Below are positions 59,749-64,000 of a stretch of DNA of 64,000 nucleotides, in pieces; position 1 is the stretch's first letter, and every line of letters begins with the position of its first letter. The notes beneath the pieces were generated by a model. The model made no database searches. It saw nothing but the letters and a program-made list of their open reading frames with translations, and was not told the origin of the DNA. The translations under genes were made by a program, and so were the position numbers. The DNA comes from Tannerellaceae bacterium (GTDB taxonomy: Bacteria > Bacteroidota > Bacteroidia > Bacteroidales > Tannerellaceae): the NCBI GenBank assembly GCA_021201295.1, contig JAJQFE010000052.1, forward strand, positions 22,028-86,027, read 5' to 3'.

Positions 59749-60918
59749 ATGAGATCATTTTTTATTACTTGTGCGCTTGTGTTCAGCCTGACTACTCTGT
59801 TTGGACAGGGGCATCAGTTTACGGATGTGTGCAGGCTTCCTGCTACTCCAGTTAAAAACCAGGCTTCTACCGGCACTTGCTGGTGTTTTGCTACGGTGTC
59901 TTTTATGGAATCCGAACTCCTAAGAATGGGAAAAGGAGAGTATGACCTGTCAGAGATGTTTATTGTCCGTCAGAAATATATGAACCAATTGCAGGATAAT
60001 TATCTCCGCCGAGGAAAAGGAAATATCAGCCAGGGAAGTCTGGCCCATACTTTTAAAAATGCATTTAATCAGATGGGAATTGTACCGGAAGAGGTATATG
60101 AAGGTATCAAATACGATTCTGACCGGCACAATCATAGCGAACTGGTTAAATATGTGGAAACTATTGCCGGAGTTCCTATTACTTTAAAGAAGAGAAGTCC
60201 GGAATATTTTAAACTGGTAAATAGCCTGTTTGATATTTATTTAGGTGAAGTACCTGGTAAATTCACTTATCAGGGGAAAGAGTATACTCCCCAATCTTTT
60301 GCCGTATCGCTGGGACTGGATATGGATGATTATATTGAATTAACCAGTTTTACTCATCATCCTTATTACAAAAAATTTGAAGTGGAAGTCCCGGATAATT
60401 GGGAACACCAGGAAATGTATAATTTACCTTTGGATGAAATAATGGCAGTTATGGATTATGCCCTGGAAAACGGGCATACTGTTTGCTGGGATGGAGATGT
60501 AAGCGAAAAAGGGTTTTCTTTTGTAAATGGGGTCGCCATTAATCCGGGGGTAACTAAAGTGGAAGATTATTCTACAACGGATCGTGCCCGTTTTGAAAAT
60601 ATGGATGGAAAAGAACGTCTGGAGGAAGTCTATAAGTTTGAGCGTCCTTACCCGGAAATTGTCGTGACTCCGGAGGTACGGCAACAGGGTTTTGAGACAT
60701 TTGTTACTACAGATGACCGTCTGATGCATGTCACAGGAATTGCTAAAGACCAGCATGGGACAAAATATTATATCACTAAGAATTCATGGGGTACTGACCG
60801 TAATGCTGCTGACGGTTATCTGAATATGTCAGAAAGTTATGTCCGTGCTAAAACTATCTATATTATGGTGCATAAAGATGCGATTCCTTCTTCCCTTAAA
60901 TCTACACTTAATCTTTAA
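59749..60918 (+). CDS. Exported C1B cysteine peptidase (aminopeptidase C/bleomycin-hydrolase-like)
   Basis: A 389-aa papain-fold peptidase with a signal peptide (MRSFFITCALVFSLTTLFG). The catalytic Cys is in NQASTGTCWCFATVSFMESE (residue about 44). The His is in LMHVTGIAKDQHG and the Asn in ITKNSWGTD. The ending is family-typical. It probably degrades peptides in the periplasm. The frame is intact. It is downstream of the broken C69 gene, separated by the dispersed repeat. Confidence 0.92.
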   Translation: MRSFFITCALVFSLTTLFGQGHQFTDVCRLPATPVKNQASTGTCWCFATVSFMESELLRMGKGEYDLSEMFIVRQKYMNQLQDNYLRRGKGNISQGSLAHTFKNAFNQMGIVPEEVYEGIKYDSDRHNHSELVKYVETIAGVPITLKKRSPEYFKLVNSLFDIYLGEVPGKFTYQGKEYTPQSFAVSLGLDMDDYIELTSFTHHPYYKKFEVEVPDNWEHQEMYNLPLDEIMAVMDYALENGHTVCWDGDVSEKGFSFVNGVAINPGVTKVEDYSTTDRARFENMDGKERLEEVYKFERPYPEIVVTPEVRQQGFETFVTTDDRLMHVTGIAKDQHGTKYYITKNSWGTDRNAADGYLNMSESYVRAKTIYIMVHKDAIPSSLKSTLNL

Positions 60919-61451
60919 TTAAAATATAAGAGCTAAACTTATATTGATTTTTTATATGTAAGAGGGATTAATTACCAATTATCAGTCTTTACCTTGGAAT
61001 GGCATCCTATGCATAACTTCCAGTAAAATATCGTGACCGGGAGATGTATATATTCCCTCTTTTTAACGTCAATAGGTGTTGCACAGGTGATGCAACCCGC
61101 TTTGGAGTTGATATGTTTTTCTCCCTAGTGATACCGGAGGTTATTCATCGGTCGTCCCTTCAGGGTAAGTTTTTTCTAATTATAGTTTTATCGGAGAATA
61201 TATGGACTTTGAGATCAACCCAAAGTCTTTTTGATATATTATACTTTATCATGGATAGTCTTTCCGTATTTAGCCGTTGGAATTTATTTAAGTTATTTTA
61301 CTGAAAGAATAAAAGAAGTAGCTGGTAGTTTTATCTGGTTTATTTGCATTTATTTACTAAATATAAATTTACAGTAGAAGGCTTATAAATACCAGTAGAA
61401 GTAAGTATAGTAAAATTATATATCTAATATATAAGAAAATATAAGGAGTGA

Positions 61452-61475
61452 TAAATAAATCGTTCCTTTTATTTA
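61452..61475 (+). repeat. Left inverted repeat of a candidate invertible promoter
   Basis: Has the form TAAATAAA - centre with GTTCC - TTTATTTA. It matches the reverse complement of 61624-61647 at 22 of 24 positions. The arms are palindromic and the centre is asymmetric, as expected for a site-specific recombinase crossover site. Confidence 0.6.
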
Positions 61476-61480
61476 TTTAG

Positions 61481-61511
61481 TAAAAATAAGTATAAGTTTT
61501 ATAATGGCAAT
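61481..61511 (-). promoter_or_regulatory. Promoter-like sequence inside the candidate inverton (points left)
   Basis: On the minus strand: ATTG (61508-61511), a 19-base spacer, then TATTTTTA (61481-61488), one mismatch from TAnnTTTG. It lies just inside the left repeat and reads away from the gene at 61724. Inversion would turn it toward that gene. Confidence 0.5.
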
Positions 61512-61623
61512 TCTTTTTTATTGTTTTTTTCTTTTCTATCCTCTTTCTTATCAATAGAATAGATTATTTAGTACCAATCCCCCTCTTTACCCAACTAACT
61601 TATGTTTTTATGTCAACTATGGC

Positions 61624-61647
61624 TAAATAAAAGGAACATTTTATTTA
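61624..61647 (-). repeat. Right inverted repeat of a candidate invertible promoter
   Basis: Partner of 61452-61475 in opposite orientation, with centre GGAAC. It ends 76 bases before the secreted-protein ATG. Confidence 0.6.
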
Positions 61648-61723
61648 GGCGTTCGTTTTATTGGGTTTAAAATCCAAATATTCAGACTTTTAAATACTAT
61701 TATTAATATTAAATTAAGTAATT

Positions 61724-64000
61724 ATGAAGAAAAAGTTTACTACTTTTTTGACGGCCATAGCATTCCTGTTGGGTGCTGTGTTTGTTGGTAATGCACAGTC
61801 AAGTTCTATTAAACTGAATAAGACTGAGTTGGAAAATTTGTATCAGATAGCTTTAGGTACACAGACTGATTATGTTCTTGCTATTAATGAAGATGGTGAA
61901 CTGGTCTCAGTAGATGCTACCAGTTTGCCCACAGATGTGAGTCTGGCTCATACCTTTGGTGTGTGGAAATTGAATCAGAAGACCAGGGAATTAATCCTGT
62001 ATATAAATTTCTGAATAAAGCAACCGGAGAGTATTTGTCTATTACTATGCAGGACTTTAGTAGTCTGGCGGATAACACCAGTTCTTCTTCTCCTGTAAAA
62101 GTGGGTGGGGAAATCTATCAATGGAAATTCTCTGATGCATATAATAATGATTATTTGAATAAGGAGATTCCTTTGTATGCATTTTATAAGGCATCCAATG
62201 TGGTGGGTTTGAATATCAATAGTAACGGAGAGGTCCGTGTTGTAAAGACCCCTGTAAATTCGGACAATAGTGTCCCTTCTGATGTTCCTGGTATAAATGG
62301 TACTCTTTCTTAGTTTACTTTGCAAACATCCAGAACTCTTAAATATCTATCAGCAGAAGAGTTTAATACAGTAATCGGTAACCAGGAAGAAGATGAAGGT
62401 GTTGCTTTAGTGTTTGAGGAAGATATGAGTGTGAATCCTTTTACAGGTAAAAAAGTATTTGCAGAAACAGCGGCTATCTATAATCCTTATGGATCAGTCT
62501 CAACTTCAGACAACGATGCTTATTTATATCTTCGTACGGAGGATAATCTGTTTTTAATGGTGGATACTGCTAACTACAATAAACCTAATGAAACCAGATA
62601 TCTGAGATATACATGGGTAGACTTTACTAAAGACGCAAGAGAAGCTGGTTATACGACAGATGAAGATATAGTAAATTATAGTGTTACTCGTTTAAATATT
62701 GATCCTTACCGTGGACATTATATGTTTAGATTCGAATATGAACCTACTCCTAATAATCTGAAAATTAATGTGGCGGGTCTGATCTATGCTAATGTAATTA
62801 CAAATTTACAGGGAAATGAAGTGTTTGCATACTGGCCAATAGACAAAAATGATACCAGAACTGCAATAGAGAACTACCTGGCTGCTAACTCTTCATTGGA
62901 TTTCCCAACCGGATATTCTGTATATGATATAGAGGTGTATGTATATAAGCAAAGTTATGATGGTAGTTCTCAGTTGACAGTTGCCAGTATTGATCTTTGA
63001 ACTTCTGTGAAAGATCAGAATGTAACTATTGGTTTTGAGGGTTTTGAAGGATGTACTGTATCGGCTGATAAGACTTCTCTATCTACTGATTTATATGTTA
63101 TCACGGATGGGCATGGTAAATATTTGGCTATGCCTATTTTCCAGACTCTTTCCAATGAGACTACAATAAGAAATGCTGAGTGGGCAACTATTGAAAGAAA
63201 TATGGATCCATGGACTATGCCTGCCTTCCAGTGGGTAGTAGAACAAACCCAAACGGCAGCTATTTTGAAGGAAACTTCTCCGATCAAAATTACCAACCGT
63301 GAATATGGTGTCACTATTGTCTCGGGTTATCAATTGTATGTCGATAAAGAAGGAACAGAAATTGCAGGTGTTAAATTAATGAAAGAAAACTTTGAAGTAG
63401 ATACCAAGAATGTTAAAAAGGATCCATATGTAGGATATAAAACATTTAATAAAGATTCTTTATTGATTGCTGGTTATACATTCAGATATTTAAGTGAAGC
63501 AAGCAGTGAAGATCTTTTCTTAACTATTGGTGGCCTGGAAAGTGATAGTGTATTATATGCTAATACTAATAAAGTAGTATTTGCTTTAGATACAATTCCT
63601 TCTGAATATTTAGGATATGGTAATGGTGAAATAAATAGAGAAACATTTAATTATGGTTATACTCCTACAACAGGTTCAGGAGATAAAGAGAAACCATTAA
63701 CCGGCTGGAGTGAATTAGAAAGACGTTTCTATTCTTTGAAGGTGAAAGGTGCTAAAGAAGATACATATGTTGTTCTTGACGATGAAGGCAGATACGCTAC
63801 ATCAAATTTCACGGACTGGAAAAGATGGGCAGAACCGAAAACTCCTGTTCGTTTCTACCTGAAAACCAATAATATCAAAGATGGTAATTTGTATTATGCA
63901 TTAGTGGATTATACTACTAATTACACTGATATAAATACTTATTCAACTCCAAAAGGAGGAATCGATGATAACTCATTGATGCTGAACTCTAATCCTTTGG
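61724..64000 (+). pseudogene. Large secreted surface protein (S-layer/DUF6383-like), broken and cut by the window edge
   Basis: Begins with a signal peptide (MKKKFTTFLTAIAFLLGAVF, cleavage near NAQ). The mature protein has repeated modules of the kind xxYLSxxMQDFSSL / KYLSAEEFN / RYATSNFTDWKRW, typical of Bacteroidales large surface or S-layer-like proteins. Lesions: one A missing at 61967-61969 (GVWK should join IESEDQGINP), TAG at 62311-62313 after NGTLS, and TGA at 62998-63000 after ASIDL. The frame is then open to the window end, so length and C-terminal domain cannot be seen. The family call is from overall style and start only. Confidence 0.65.

Larger units (their letters stand above)
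60919..61723. other. Long AT-rich intergenic region with a candidate inverton
   Basis: About 805 bases without a supported gene. A moderately GC stretch at 61060-61170 with a low-complexity ORF may be a degenerate dispersed repeat. The right part contains two 24-bp inverted repeats around a 148-base segment, described separately. Confidence 0.55.

Noticed and set aside
61044..61304. An 86-aa ORF in the long intergenic region
   Set aside because: No recognisable domain, signal peptide or promoter; composition suggests non-coding or degenerate repeat DNA.

Overview
The window is about 64 kb of chromosome from a member of the Bacteroidales. The evidence is a SusC/SusD pair, lipoproteins with Bacteroidetes-style signal peptides, YncE-type BtuG and BtuB under a cobalamin riboswitch, and repeated -7 boxes of the Bacteroidetes form TAnnTTTG. 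The secreted repeat-type protein at the right edge, with what looks like an invertible promoter upstream, recalls Parabacteroides/Tannerellaceae surface-layer loci. That family assignment is an inference.

Layout: 1-4.6 kb holds a GHL10-like glycosidase, an AraC-type regulator (broken), a C11 clostripain-like lipoprotein and a small secreted protein (broken). 4.7-17.6 kb is a dense housekeeping block: pepD, a UPF0104 flippase-like protein, rsmA, mgtE, efp, radC (broken), a DUF59 Fe-S protein, lpxH, ackA-pta, cdaA-folP and murF. 17.6-25.1 kb holds a TauE permease (broken), an AraC regulator (broken), and an RND efflux operon with a broken permease that has run into the outer-membrane factor. 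25.2-30.1 kb holds a small winged-helix regulator (broken), then a cobalamin riboswitch with btuB, a btuG-like gene and a BtuF-like binding protein. 30.1-35.2 kb holds a GC-rich palindromic block, an HU-like gene, a Tat-exported flavoprotein (broken) and a sensor/LuxR regulator (broken). 35.2-42.5 kb holds carB, tcdA, a LolD-type ATPase, an NSS transporter and a helix-hairpin-helix protein (TGA in frame). 42.7-50.0 kb holds susD (broken), susC (intact) and an outer-membrane beta-barrel protein (broken). 50.1-60.9 kb holds an M16 peptidase, a SIS isomerase, a PfkB kinase, a phosphatase-like lipoprotein, a DEAD-box helicase (TAG in frame), and M28, C69 (broken) and C1 peptidases. 60.9-64.0 kb holds a candidate inverton and the start of a large secreted protein (broken).

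The dominant signal is gene decay with a consistent mutational signature. Fifteen loci carry about 12 in-frame stops and about 16 single-base frameshifts. Every stop is explained by one C-to-T change (CAG to TAG, CAA to TAA, CGA to TGA). Nearly all frameshifts are one-base losses in short homopolymers. About 11 kb of likely essential or core metabolic genes (rsmA, efp, lpxH, ackA, pta, cdaA, folP, murF, carB, lolD) carry none. This fits a lineage with high transition and slippage rates (for example lost mismatch repair) under relaxed selection. Sequencing error and amber-to-Gln recoding are alternatives that need checking.

The second notable signal is a pair of 24-bp inverted repeats at 61452-61475 and 61624-61647, enclosing a promoter-like sequence that currently points away from the surface-protein gene. 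No tRNA, rRNA, CRISPR array, transposase or integrase was recognised.
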